Shown here: positions 19,426-27,787 of the stretch, piece by piece | Numbering within the stretch: position 1 is the first letter of the stretch | Layout: the number at the start of each line of letters is the position of its first letter | Assembly (NCBI GenBank): GCA_016219985.1 | Contig: JACRJO010000001.1 | Location: forward strand, 62,001-126,000 | Direction: 5' to 3' | Length of the DNA stretch: 64,000 nt | From: Sphingobacteriales bacterium | GTDB taxonomy: Bacteria; Bacteroidota; Bacteroidia; Chitinophagales; Chitinophagaceae | The notes under the pieces: model-generated | The model's input: the letters and a program-made list of their open reading frames with translations, nothing else | The model's database searches: none | Told to the model about the DNA's origin: nothing | Program-made: the position numbers and the translations under genes

Positions 19426-20040
19426 TCATCGCAGGTATTCTTTGTGATGGCGAATAATGGTTTTTTTTATTAATGGCCATTTAGCAGGTATCAGCATTTC
19501 GGGCATCGCATCAGCTTCTGCGTCATCAAAATATACAAGGCTCTTCAAAACCATAAAAACTGATCCGTCCGAATACTTTTCTTCATACATTTTTATCATT
19601 TCCGCAAGGCTGTATTCCTGAAGAAGGAAAAAAAGATCTGCAAAATCCTTTTTTGCTCCGCGTCCCGTGACGGCGGCCAGCTTCATTGCAGCAATATCCT
19701 TTTTGGAACTAAGCCGAAGCTTTCCTTCCATCACTATATCGTCCAGCCATGGATATGTATAGTTCACAAAATCAACTTTTATACCATTTACCAGCAGGCT
19801 TTTGATATTTTTTAATTTATTCAGCCAGGTTATGGTTCCAATAGAAGAGAGGGTTTCGGCTAACTCCGTTTCCTCCAAAACCAAAGACCCAAAAAAATCC
19901 AGGTCAACAGACTTTCTGTGGCCTGTTTGCAATGCCATCGCCGTCCCCCCCACCAGCCTTAATGGGGCGAATAAAGGAACAGACATGATTTTATTCATCA
20001 GCTCCAGTGTGGGGGAATCGACTGTTTCAAAATATAACAT
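19426..20040 (-). CDS. AbiEii-type nucleotidyltransferase toxin
   Basis: About 204 residues. LVGGTAMALQTGHRKSVDLDFF near residues 28-48 is the GG...R.S.D.D motif of the DNA polymerase beta-like nucleotidyltransferases in the AbiEii/MenT group. A second conserved stretch, SSKKDIAAMKLAAVTGRGAKKDFADLFFL, carries the KxxAxxxRxxxxDxxD pattern typical of these toxins. Known members modify tRNA acceptor ends or otherwise block growth. The gene overlaps the upstream small gene by 43 bp, as expected for an antitoxin-toxin pair. It sits inside the polysaccharide operon and is more A+T-rich than its neighbours. Confidence 0.78.
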   Translation of the reverse strand: MLYFETVDSPTLELMNKIMSVPLFAPLRLVGGTAMALQTGHRKSVDLDFFGSLVLEETELAETLSSIGTITWLNKLKNIKSLLVNGIKVDFVNYTYPWLDDIVMEGKLRLSSKKDIAAMKLAAVTGRGAKKDFADLFFLLQEYSLAEMIKMYEEKYSDGSVFMVLKSLVYFDDAEADAMPEMLIPAKWPLIKKTIIRHHKEYLR

Positions 20041-20303
20041 CGAAATGACTCTTTAGGTATTCCGGTTAATACAGAGATGAAACCAAGCGACCTTTCATCA
20101 AGAAACCGCAGTTCTTTGCATATCGCGCCAATTTGATCCAGACTATAATATTGCTTCAATAAATTCCAATCCTCCAACAACCCGTACTCCAGGACCCTTT
20201 TTACGATCCAGGCCTTGTTTTTTTTCCAATCGATTTTTTGCCTGTCTACATCCCAAAACAGGTGTGGTGAAAAATCGGTAATTTTTATGCCTTTGTTGGC
20301 CAT
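19998..20303 (-). CDS. Small DUF6922-like protein, candidate antitoxin of the AbiEii-type toxin
   Basis: A 101-residue protein with FSPHLFWDVDRQKIDW near the N-terminus, then W.VKRVLEYGLLEDWNLL and RFLDERSLGFISVLTGIP. This pattern is common in small proteins encoded directly before AbiEii-like toxins in Bacteroidota, recalled as DUF6922. It overlaps the toxin start by 43 bp and comes first in the transcript, the normal antitoxin position. There is no visible winged-helix AbiEi domain, so it is not a classical AbiEi. Confidence 0.65.
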   Translation of the reverse strand: MANKGIKITDFSPHLFWDVDRQKIDWKKNKAWIVKRVLEYGLLEDWNLLKQYYSLDQIGAICKELRFLDERSLGFISVLTGIPKESFRCYILKQSIPPHWS

Positions 20304-20448
20304 TTTTTAAATAGTTGTTAGGGTCTCCTTTTCATCATCCTTTGCCCCCGTAGCTGATTTCTATACAATGATCAAATAAACTTGCGAAGTTGCAGGCGAA
20401 CGAACCTGTCAACCTGTTAACCCTTCAACCTATTAACCTGTCAACCTA
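20304..20448. repeat. Spacer with 8-bp word array (20404-20456)
   Basis: At least six 8-bp units of the TCAACCTG/TTAACCCT family run from 20404 into the 3' end of the UDP-xylose synthase gene at 20456, supplying its stop codon. The rest of the spacer shows nothing recognisable. Together with the spacer at 19083-19425 it flanks the toxin-antitoxin pair. Confidence 0.75.
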
Positions 20449-21426
20449 TCAACCCTTCTTGCCAAACGCCAGGTGATCCTTCCATATTTCCTCCTGCGGC
20501 AAGGATTTGAAATATTCGTAGGTAATCTTCAGGCCTTCTGCGCGGGAAACCGTGGGCTGCCAGTTCAGGAGTTGCTTAGCCCGGGTGATATCCGGTTGCC
20601 GTTGCTTGGGGTCGTCCGCAGGTAAGGGCTTGTACACAATCTGCTGGTTGGACCCGGTCAGTTTAATGATCTCTTCCGCAAAATCCTTCAGGCTGATCTC
20701 ATCCGGGTTACCGATATTAACGGGGCTGGCGTAATCGCTCAGCAGGAGCCGGTAGATCCCTTCCACCAGGTCGGAGACATAACAGAAGCTCCGGGTCTGG
20801 CGGCCGTCCCCGAATACCGTAAGATCTTCCCCGCGCAGCGCCTGCCCGATAAAAGCCGGGAGGGCCCTTCCGTCATTGAGCCGCATCCGGGGTCCGTAGG
20901 TATTAAAGATCCGTACGATCCTTGTTTCCACCCCATGATAGGTATGATAGGCCATGGTGATCGCTTCCTGGAACCGCTTGGCTTCATCATAAACACCTCT
21001 CGGACCCACCGGGTTTACATTTCCCCAGTAATCCTCATTCTGCGGATGTACCAGGGGGTCCCCGTACACTTCACTGGTGCTGGCCACGAGGATCCTCGCC
21101 TTTTTGCTCAATGCAAGTCCGAGGCAATTATGGGTGCCGAGAGATCCTACCTTAAGGGTCTGGATCGGGATCTTGAGGTAATCGATCGGGCTGGCCGGTG
21201 AGGCAAAATGCAGGATATAATCGATCGGCCCGGGCACATGGATAAATTTGCTGACATCGTGATGATAAAAACTAAATTCTTTCAGCGGGAACAGGTGCTC
21301 AATATTCTTCAGGTTCCCGGTGATCAGGTTGTCCATTCCCACCACTTCATACCCTTCCCTGATAAATTTATCGCAGAGATGCGAACCCAGGAATCCGGCA
21401 GCGCCGGTTATCAGTACTCTTTTCAT
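20449..21426 (-). CDS. uxs: UDP-glucuronate decarboxylase (UDP-xylose synthase)
   Basis: An extended short-chain dehydrogenase of 325 residues. [10 protein letters not shown] near residue 8 binds [12 protein letters not shown] and [12 protein letters not shown] give the Ser-Tyr-Lys site (YDEAK), and IFNTYGPRM plus [13 protein letters not shown] match UDP-xylose synthases. The enzyme converts UDP-glucuronate to UDP-xylose with loss of CO2. The UDP-glucuronate supplier Ugd is two genes upstream in the same operon, so the pathway UDP-Glc to UDP-GlcA to UDP-Xyl is complete here. The TGA stop lies in an 8-bp repeat unit. Confidence 0.9.
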   Translation of the reverse strand: MKRVLITGAAGFLGSHLCDKFIREGYEVVGMDNLITGNLKNIEHLFPLKEFSFYHHDVSKFIHVPGPIDYILHFASPASPIDYLKIPIQTLKVGSLGTHNCLGLALSKKARILVASTSEVYGDPLVHPQNEDYWGNVNPVGPRGVYDEAKRFQEAITMAYHTYHGVETRIVRIFNTYGPRMRLNDGRALPAFIGQALRGEDLTVFGDGRQTRSFCYVSDLVEGIYRLLLSDYASPVNIGNPDEISLKDFAEEIIKLTGSNQQIVYKPLPADDPKQRQPDITRAKQLLNWQPTVSRAEGLKITYEYFKSLPQEEIWKDHLAFGKKG

Positions 21427-21492
21427 GATTATTGTTTAATAGATTGGTTTTGATGAATGGGTCAGTTAATTCCCGTACCCGCAGCCTTCCTG

Positions 21493-22263
21493 CTAAAAAT
21501 TACTCAGCAGCATGCGGAGATTGTAATCCGGGAAAGGGCTCCGGAGCCCGACGGCTCTCAGCGAGGATTCCACCGGCCGGGATACCATGAACTGGCCATG
21601 CCGCGAATAAATCCCGTACACGATCTTAAATTTACCGGGATCGGGCAAGTCCACAAAAAAAGGCTTTCCCATTCCCAAAGCGCCGGTTTTTTTCAGTTGT
21701 ATCCCGCCCTCCCTCAGTTTCCGCCGCACGGCAAAAATAGTGAGCGGCTGACCATCGCTCTGCCAGCCCAGCCAGTTGCTGTTGGTCCCCATGACCATCC
21801 AGCCTTTTTGGGTTTTTACTTCCAGCATGGCATGGGAAGACAGGTTGCTCCGGAAAAAATCAGTGACCCCAAGGGGTTTGTTCTCCAGGTTAAAATAGAG
21901 ATAGATATGCCGGATCTTAAAACCAAAATACATCAGGAATTTTTCCATCATGGCCGCCCGGTCATAACAAAGTCCTTTCCGGGTTTCAAAGTAGTATTTG
22001 ATATCTCCCAGGTCGCTGTAGGCATTAAACGAATGCCGGACACTCCTGATCACGCTGTCCTGCAGCCGGGAGATAAACTCCATTTCCGTTTCAAAGCTTT
22101 GGTGAATACTCCCCGAACTATCGGTGAATTTCCATTCATCCAGGAAGGCCCTGATATAGGTTTTATCTTCCTTGGATATTTCAGGAGATGCACTAAAGGC
22201 AAATAACAATACTATAAGTGATACAACCGGGATCAGGACGTACCGGATCAGCTTTTTCTTCAA
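21493..22263 (-). CDS. Transglutaminase-like protein with N-terminal membrane anchor
   Basis: 256 residues with a TTG start, a short basic N-terminus and one hydrophobic segment (residues 6-25), so it is exported and probably anchored. GLCYDRAAMMEKFLMYFGF near residue 98 looks like the Cys-containing helix of transglutaminase-like proteases; SSHAMLEVKTQKGW near 143 supplies the histidine; the third residue of the triad would be Asn or Asp in MGTNSNW. The family is recognised only by this pattern. Its place between Ugd and UDP-xylose synthase is unusual, and the substrate is unknown. Confidence 0.55.
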   Translation of the reverse strand: MKKKLIRYVLIPVVSLIVLLFAFSASPEISKEDKTYIRAFLDEWKFTDSSGSIHQSFETEMEFISRLQDSVIRSVRHSFNAYSDLGDIKYYFETRKGLCYDRAAMMEKFLMYFGFKIRHIYLYFNLENKPLGVTDFFRSNLSSHAMLEVKTQKGWMVMGTNSNWLGWQSDGQPLTIFAVRRKLREGGIQLKKTGALGMGKPFFVDLPDPGKFKIVYGIYSRHGQFMVSRPVESSLRAVGLRSPFPDYNLRMLLSNF

Positions 22264-22291
22264 TGGGTATTAGTCTTTAGGGTTTAACAAT

Positions 22292-22315
22292 TTACAGGTC
22301 ATTTTACAGGTCATT
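22292..22315. repeat. 12-bp tandem duplication at the 3' end of ugd
   Basis: The 12-bp unit TTACAGGTCATT is present twice in direct succession. The TGA stop codon of ugd (22311-22313) lies within the second copy. Confidence 0.8.
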
Positions 22316-23633
22316 TTGCCCTTCCGATGCTTTCATAATAAAAATTCATCGTCTCCATCGTGCCGGTATCATAGAGGTTCCGTCCGTCGAATATTACTTT
22401 CTCCTTCAGTTGCGCCGCCATTTTCCCGAAGTCCGGTGTACGGAACTCATTCCATTCGGTACAGATGACGAGGGCATCCGCCCCTTTCAGAGCCTCATAC
22501 TGGTTATCCGCAAACTGCATGTCGAGCTTTGTTTCCCTTTTAACATTCGGCATGGCTTCGGGGTCGAAGGCGGTAACTGTTGCCCCCTGTGCAGTCAGTT
22601 GCCGGATGACTTCGAGCGCCGGGGCTTCCCGGATATCATCCGTATTGGGTTTGAAAGCGAGACCCCAGACAGCGAATTTCTTCCCCTTCAGCTCATTCTT
22701 ATAATACCGGCCAATCTTATTAATAAAGAAGGCGCGCTGGAGTTTATTGACCTCCATCACGGCATTGAGTATTTTAAAATCGTAGGCTGCATCAGCCGAT
22801 GATTTGGCCAGGGCCTGTACATCTTTCGGAAAGCAACTTCCCCCATACCCGAGACCGGGGTAAAGGAAATGTTTACCGATCCGGAAATCCGTACCAATAC
22901 CGCGGCGTACCATGTCCACATCGGCTCCGAGTTTTTCACATAATACGGCAATCTCATTCATAAAAGAGATTTTCACGGCCAGGAAACTGTTCGCCGCATA
23001 CTTGGTCAGCTCGGCGCTTTTCTCATCCATAAAGATGATCGGGTTGCCCTGCCGCACATAAGGTTCGTATAATTGCTGCATGATCTTCCGGGCTCTTTCA
23101 GAGCTGGTGCCGATCACGACGCGGTCCGGCTTCATAAAATCTTCCACGGCAGCTCCTTCCCGCAAAAATTCCGGGTTGCTCACCACATCAAAGGAACCGG
23201 AAATATCCGTTGCCGAAGCGGAGAGGATCACATCCCTTACTTTATCTGCCGTACCCACCGGGACGGTACTTTTATCCACGATCACTTTATAATCAGCCGG
23301 GGTCAGCAGTTGCCCCAGGTCTTTTGCCACCCCGAGAATATATTTCAGGTCGGCACTCCCGTCTTCACCGGGAGGAGTGGGCAGGGCGAGGAAGATGATA
23401 CTGGAACCTTCGATACCCTCTTTCAGGGAGGTGGTAAACCGGAGACGGCCTTCCGCGATATTACGGGAAAAGACTTTTTCCAGGCCCGGTTCATAGATGG
23501 TGATCTCCCCGGCGCTCAGCTTACGGACTTTGTTTTGATCAATATCAATACAGGTTACATCGTTACCTGTATCCGCGAAACAGGTTCCGCTTACCAAGCC
23601 TACGTAGCCTGTACCAACAACAGCAATTTTCAT
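22311..23633 (-). CDS. ugd: UDP-glucose 6-dehydrogenase
   Basis: 440 residues, the normal length. VVGTGYVGLVSGTCFAD at the N-terminus binds NAD. STVPVGTADKV and NPEFLREGAAV mark the central domain, and GLGYGGSCFPKDV near residue 260 contains the catalytic cysteine. FAVWGLAFKPNTDDIREAPA opens the C-terminal UDP-binding domain. It oxidises UDP-glucose to UDP-glucuronate, the substrate of the UDP-xylose synthase in the same operon. A UDP-GlcNAc 6-dehydrogenase role (WbpA) seems less likely from the motifs, but specificity should not be taken as proven. Confidence 0.92.
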   Translation of the reverse strand: MKIAVVGTGYVGLVSGTCFADTGNDVTCIDIDQNKVRKLSAGEITIYEPGLEKVFSRNIAEGRLRFTTSLKEGIEGSSIIFLALPTPPGEDGSADLKYILGVAKDLGQLLTPADYKVIVDKSTVPVGTADKVRDVILSASATDISGSFDVVSNPEFLREGAAVEDFMKPDRVVIGTSSERARKIMQQLYEPYVRQGNPIIFMDEKSAELTKYAANSFLAVKISFMNEIAVLCEKLGADVDMVRRGIGTDFRIGKHFLYPGLGYGGSCFPKDVQALAKSSADAAYDFKILNAVMEVNKLQRAFFINKIGRYYKNELKGKKFAVWGLAFKPNTDDIREAPALEVIRQLTAQGATVTAFDPEAMPNVKRETKLDMQFADNQYEALKGADALVICTEWNEFRTPDFGKMAAQLKEKVIFDGRNLYDTGTMETMNFYYESIGRAK

Positions 23634-23645
23634 GGTGATTTGTTT

Positions 23646-24503
23646 TTAGATTATTCGTTTAAGATATTCGCCGTAACCGCTTTTGGCCAGTTCGGCAGCT
23701 ATGGTTTCGAGTTGTGTTTTATTAATAAATCCGTTCCGGTAGGCCACTTCTTCAATACAACCGATCTTGGTTCCCTGCCTTTTCTCTATGACCCGTACAA
23801 ATTCACTGGCATCACTTAGTGAATCAAAGGTCCCGGTGTCTAACCAGGCCGTCCCCCTGTCCAGCAGGGCCACTTTCAGGTCGCCCCGGCGGAGGTATTC
23901 TTTATTTACATCGGTTATTTCGTATTCGCCCCGGGCGGAAGGTTTCAGTTCTTTGGCTATACGCACCACACTGTTATCATAGAAATAGAGTCCGGGTACG
24001 GCAAAGTTTGATTTGGGTTTCACCGGCTTTTCCTCAATACTTAATGCATTAAAATGTTCGTCGAATTCCACTACGCCGTACCGCTCCGGGTCGGCTACCT
24101 GGTAAGCAAATACATAGCCCCCTTCCACATCGGTCAGCTCCTTCAGTTGTTTATCCATCCGGGATCCGTAAAATATATTATCTCCCAGCACGAGGGCCAC
24201 TTTATCATTCCCGATAAAGGGCTCACCTATCACAAAAGCCTGGGCCAGTCCATTGGGAACTTCCTGTATGGCATATTCGAAGCGGCACCCCAGCTTACTG
24301 CCATCTTCCAGCAAACGCCTGAACTGGGGATTGTCTTCCGGGGTGGTAATAATAAGGATCTCGGTTATGCCGGCCATCATTAAAACCGAAAGCGGGTAAT
24401 AGATCATCGGTTTGTCATAGATCGGCATCAGTTGTTTTGAGATCGCTTTGGTGATCGGGTAAAGCCGTGTACCAGAGCCGCCGGCGAGAATGATTCCTTT
24501 CAT
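23646..24503 (-). CDS. rfbA: Glucose-1-phosphate thymidylyltransferase
   Basis: About 285 residues from the ATG at 24503; a TTG frame 9 codons longer is not conserved. [18 protein letters not shown] is the nucleotidyl-transfer signature; KPMIYYPLS and VLGDNIFYG near residues 26 and 110 are typical of Rml[13 protein letters not shown] and [10 protein letters not shown] follow. It makes dTDP-glucose, used by the RfbB dehydratase two genes upstream on the transcript. The dTDP-4-keto-6-deoxyglucose product has no visible RmlC or RmlD, so the end product may not be rhamnose. Confidence 0.93.
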   Translation of the reverse strand: MKGIILAGGSGTRLYPITKAISKQLMPIYDKPMIYYPLSVLMMAGITEILIITTPEDNPQFRRLLEDGSKLGCRFEYAIQEVPNGLAQAFVIGEPFIGNDKVALVLGDNIFYGSRMDKQLKELTDVEGGYVFAYQVADPERYGVVEFDEHFNALSIEEKPVKPKSNFAVPGLYFYDNSVVRIAKELKPSARGEYEITDVNKEYLRRGDLKVALLDRGTAWLDTGTFDSLSDASEFVRVIEKRQGTKIGCIEEVAYRNGFINKTQLETIAAELAKSGYGEYLKRII

Positions 24504-24513
24504 AATTAGCAAT

Positions 24514-25647
24514 TTAACTGGTAAGAGCAACGTGTTTAGCTGACCTGCCTGCTGGTCTCATTCGCAGAAAGCGGGATTCCACAAACCGGTAAGAATACCA
24601 GGCAAGTACCCAGGTGAGCAGGTAACTTACGAGCAGCAAAGGTACCTGCCTTGCCTCAGTTGAAAAGGACCAAAGACCCGTCTCCTTAAACACAAAAATG
24701 ATGACGGGTATCAGTGGCCAGTGAAACATATAGATTCCATAGGAAATCATACCCGTTCTGTCGAGCCATTTCTGGTCCAGCCTGAACAGACTTTTCCCGT
24801 TAGAAGTCACATTGAGTACCAGTACAAGACTGACAAAAGCGGTGATTTCAAAATGTATAAATCGTAAATGAAACGGGTGAATCAACATCAGCAGCAATAC
24901 AAACCAACAGCCAATTTGCAAGTACCTGTTATAAAAATAACTCAGCCAGCGGTTTTTATGCACCAGCATCCAGGCCCCGATAGCGCCTATCGCTACTGAT
25001 CCGAACATAGAACTGCAGAAAAGAGTATCGAGCCCTTTTGCCCGGGGAAACTGGCTGCTGTAATGCACATTCAGGTATTCATTTACGTTCCGCACTACAG
25101 CCATACCTGAAATAATAATCAGGCAAAATATCAAAACCCCCTTTTTAGATAAAAACTTGAACAAGGGCGGCCAGAAAATATAAAATTGCTCCTCTACGGA
25201 CAGTGACCAGTAATGGGGTAACACCGATGTTCCGACCTGAGAGATAAAGGTGTGAAAGGTTAGAATAAAAAAAGTAAGGGAGATCAGCCCATTCCTGTTT
25301 AATTCCGGAAACGCTTCATATAACCGGGTTGTTCTGGTCAACACAAAAACAATCAAAATAATGCCAAAATAAAGGGGCCATATCCGGAGCGCTCTTTTTA
25401 CATAAAACTGGTACAGGTTTATGGCGCCGGTTTCATTTTTCTCCTTATATAAAATATAGGTGATAATGAATCCGCTTATCACAAAAAAAAGGTTCACCAT
25501 TTCAGTACCGAGTACTGCATGTTGCCGGAAAATGTCCCCCGCCCGGGCATCCCCCATATCACCCGCAATCTGAAATACATGGGTAACCAGGACCAGGCTG
25601 GCCGCAATTGCCCGTAAACCATTTAGCCCCGGAAGTTTATTTTTCAT
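24514..25647 (-). CDS. Membrane acyltransferase, acyltransferase-3 family (OafA-like)
   Basis: 377 residues with about ten membrane segments. [17 protein letters not shown] near residue 10 carries the conserved R and H, and [16 protein letters not shown] near 55 is the family signature. [10 protein letters not shown] near 160 holds the conserved glutamate, and [11 protein letters not shown] near 315 completes the pattern. Such proteins transfer acyl groups, commonly O-acetyl, to carbohydrates at the membrane. It lies between rfbB and rfbA in a tightly packed group, so acylation of the polysaccharide or its lipid-linked unit is likely. Confidence 0.87.
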   Translation of the reverse strand: MKNKLPGLNGLRAIAASLVLVTHVFQIAGDMGDARAGDIFRQHAVLGTEMVNLFFVISGFIITYILYKEKNETGAINLYQFYVKRALRIWPLYFGIILIVFVLTRTTRLYEAFPELNRNGLISLTFFILTFHTFISQVGTSVLPHYWSLSVEEQFYIFWPPLFKFLSKKGVLIFCLIIISGMAVVRNVNEYLNVHYSSQFPRAKGLDTLFCSSMFGSVAIGAIGAWMLVHKNRWLSYFYNRYLQIGCWFVLLLMLIHPFHLRFIHFEITAFVSLVLVLNVTSNGKSLFRLDQKWLDRTGMISYGIYMFHWPLIPVIIFVFKETGLWSFSTEARQVPLLLVSYLLTWVLAWYSYRFVESRFLRMRPAGRSAKHVALTS

Positions 25648-25707
25648 TTAAAATAACTGGAATGCCTGAATAATTAGCAGGTAAAATGGTAACGGACGGG
25701 CTTAGGT

Positions 25708-26775
25708 TTATCTTTTGCTGTATTGTTCAGCGTAATATTGCTGATAGACTCCACTCGTCACATTTTCCAGCCAGGCTGTATTCTGCAGATACCAGTCAAT
25801 GGTTTGGGAAAGGCCTTCTTCAAATGTTACGGAAGGTGCCCAGCCCAGCTCCTGGTTTATTTTGGTGGCATCAATGGCATAACGGCGGTCATGGCCCGGT
25901 CTGTCTTTCACGTAAGTAATCAGGGGTTCGCTGGTTCCGGGGGCATTCCCCAGTTTTTCATCCATTTGCTTACAGAGCAGTTTCACGAGGTCGATGTTCC
26001 GCCATTCGTTGAATCCGCCGATATTGAAGGTCTGGCCGTTACGGCCATGATGAAATACTTTGTCGATGGCGAGCGCATGATCTTTTACAAAAAGCCAGTC
26101 ACGGGTATATAATCCATCCCCATAAACCGGCAATGGTTTTTTGGTAATGATATTGTTTATAAAGAGCGGAATCAGTTTTTCCGGAAAGTGATTCGGGCCA
26201 TAGTTGTTGGAACAATTGCTGAGCACAATGGGTAGTCCGTATGTATCATGATACGCTCTTACAAAGTGATCACTGGCCGCCTTAGAGGCACTGTAAGGCG
26301 AGTGCGGATCATACCTGGTTTCTTCCGTAAAAAGGCCTGTTTCGCCCAGTGCCCCGTATACTTCATCGGTGGACACATGGTAAAACCGTTTATCGTCAAA
26401 CTGGCCGGTCCAGTGTTTCCTGGCAGCCTGGAGCAGGTTGACCGTACCGATCACATTGGTATATACAAAATCCAGGGGAGAGAGGATAGAGCGGTCGACA
26501 TGGCTTTCGGCGGCCAGGTGGATGATCCCATGTGGTTGGTATTTTACAAAAATTTCATCGATCGCCTGCGTATCCAGGATATCGGTTTTCTCAAAAAAAT
26601 AATTAGGGGCCTTCTCAATATCAAGCAGGTTCTCCAGGTTGCCGGCATAGGTCAGTGCATCAAGGTTAACGATCCTGTAATCCGGGTATTTCGTTACAAA
26701 GAGCCGTACTACATGGGAGCCTATGAATCCCGCACCACCGGTAATAATGATGGTTTTTCCTGAAGAGGAGTTCAT
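25708..26775 (-). CDS. rfbB: dTDP-glucose 4,6-dehydratase
   Basis: About 355 residues from the ATG at 26775. GGAGFIGSHVVRLF near residue 12 binds NAD; HVSTDEVYGALG provides the catalytic Asp-Glu pair of the dehydratases; SPYSASKAASDH carries the YxxxK. NNYGPNHFPEKLIPLF and GDGLYTRDWLFV are diagnostic of RmlB. It turns dTDP-glucose from RfbA into dTDP-4-keto-6-deoxyglucose. The gene lies directly downstream of the WbpP-like epimerase. Confidence 0.93.
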   Translation of the reverse strand: MNSSSGKTIIITGGAGFIGSHVVRLFVTKYPDYRIVNLDALTYAGNLENLLDIEKAPNYFFEKTDILDTQAIDEIFVKYQPHGIIHLAAESHVDRSILSPLDFVYTNVIGTVNLLQAARKHWTGQFDDKRFYHVSTDEVYGALGETGLFTEETRYDPHSPYSASKAASDHFVRAYHDTYGLPIVLSNCSNNYGPNHFPEKLIPLFINNIITKKPLPVYGDGLYTRDWLFVKDHALAIDKVFHHGRNGQTFNIGGFNEWRNIDLVKLLCKQMDEKLGNAPGTSEPLITYVKDRPGHDRRYAIDATKINQELGWAPSVTFEEGLSQTIDWYLQNTAWLENVTSGVYQQYYAEQYSKR

Positions 26776-26817
26776 ATTCGTGAGTATTAGGTGAAGAAAA
26801 AACAATACCCGGTCCTG

Positions 26818-27783
26818 TTACACCTGCTGGCATCCTAAACTTTCCCGGTACCAGGCAAAGGTTTTCCGGAGGCCTTCTTTTACTGTGACTGTCGGATGGT
26901 AGCCCAGCAGCTGCCTGGCTTTTGAGATATCCGCCAGGCTGTGTTTTACATCCCCGAGTCTTTCCGGGCCAATGACCGGCCGGAGCGAGGTGCCGGCTTC
27001 TGCGTTCAGTCCGTTGAATAATTCAAGCAGGGAGGTTTGTTCGCCGCAGGCAATATTATATACCTGGTTAACCGCTTCTTTATTCGTGGTGAATAAGGAA
27101 AGGATATTGGCCTGTACCGCGTTGGCCACATAGGTAAAATCGCGGCTATGGCTGCCATCCCCGTTGATCGTGGGCGGCATATTATTTAACAGGGCTTCCG
27201 CAAAAAGGGGAATAACGGCCGCATAAGGACCGTTGGCATTTTGCCGGGGACCAAAAATATTAAAATACCGGAGCCCGATAAATTCCATATCATACAAACC
27301 GGCATAAACCCGGGCATAGAGCTCGTTAACATATTTGGTGACTGCGTAAGGTGAAAGCGGGTTACCGATCCTGTCTTCCTGCTTGGGAAGTCCCGGGTGA
27401 TCCCCGTAGGTGGAGGAACTGGCAGCATACACCACCCTTTTAATTCTGATTTCCCTGGCCGCGGTGAAAATATTCAGGGTGCCCGTGATGTTCACCTCAT
27501 TCGAGGTGAGCGGATCATTAATGGAACGGGGAACCGAGCCCAATGCAGCCTGATGGGTGATCACATCAATGGAGGCGCAGGCTTTTTTACAGGTCTCAAA
27601 ATCCCTTATATCCCCTTCCACAAATTCAAAGCGGGGATCAGGAAAGAAGCGTTCAATGTTCTTAAGAAAACCTGTGGCCAGGTTATCCAGTACCCTGACC
27701 GAGCTAACCCGCTGATCCTGCAGGAGGGCTTCCACCAGGTTGGATCCTATAAAACCGGCACCACCGGTTACTAATACACGCAT
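26818..27783 (-). CDS. UDP-N-acetylhexosamine 4-epimerase, WbpP-like
   Basis: An extended short-chain dehydrogenase of about 321 residues from the ATG at 27783, which leaves a 4-bp gap to the wzc stop. GGAGFIGSNLVEALL binds NAD; ASSSTYGDHPGLPKQED and SPYAVTKYVNELYA supply Ser, Tyr and Lys; RYFNIFGPRQ and GDGSHSRDFTYV follow. These segments are close to WbpP-type epimerases that interconvert UDP-GlcNAc/UDP-GalNAc or their uronic acids. It may supply a galacto-configured amino sugar to the repeat unit. Plain GalE cannot be fully excluded. Confidence 0.85.
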   Translation of the reverse strand: MRVLVTGGAGFIGSNLVEALLQDQRVSSVRVLDNLATGFLKNIERFFPDPRFEFVEGDIRDFETCKKACASIDVITHQAALGSVPRSINDPLTSNEVNITGTLNIFTAAREIRIKRVVYAASSSTYGDHPGLPKQEDRIGNPLSPYAVTKYVNELYARVYAGLYDMEFIGLRYFNIFGPRQNANGPYAAVIPLFAEALLNNMPPTINGDGSHSRDFTYVANAVQANILSLFTTNKEAVNQVYNIACGEQTSLLELFNGLNAEAGTSLRPVIGPERLGDVKHSLADISKARQLLGYHPTVTVKEGLRKTFAWYRESLGCQQV

Positions 27784-27787
27784 ATGC

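Noticed and set aside
19083..20456. Insertion sequence or transposon around the toxin-antitoxin pair
   Set aside because: Repeats are present, but no transposase and no matching terminal inverted repeats were found.
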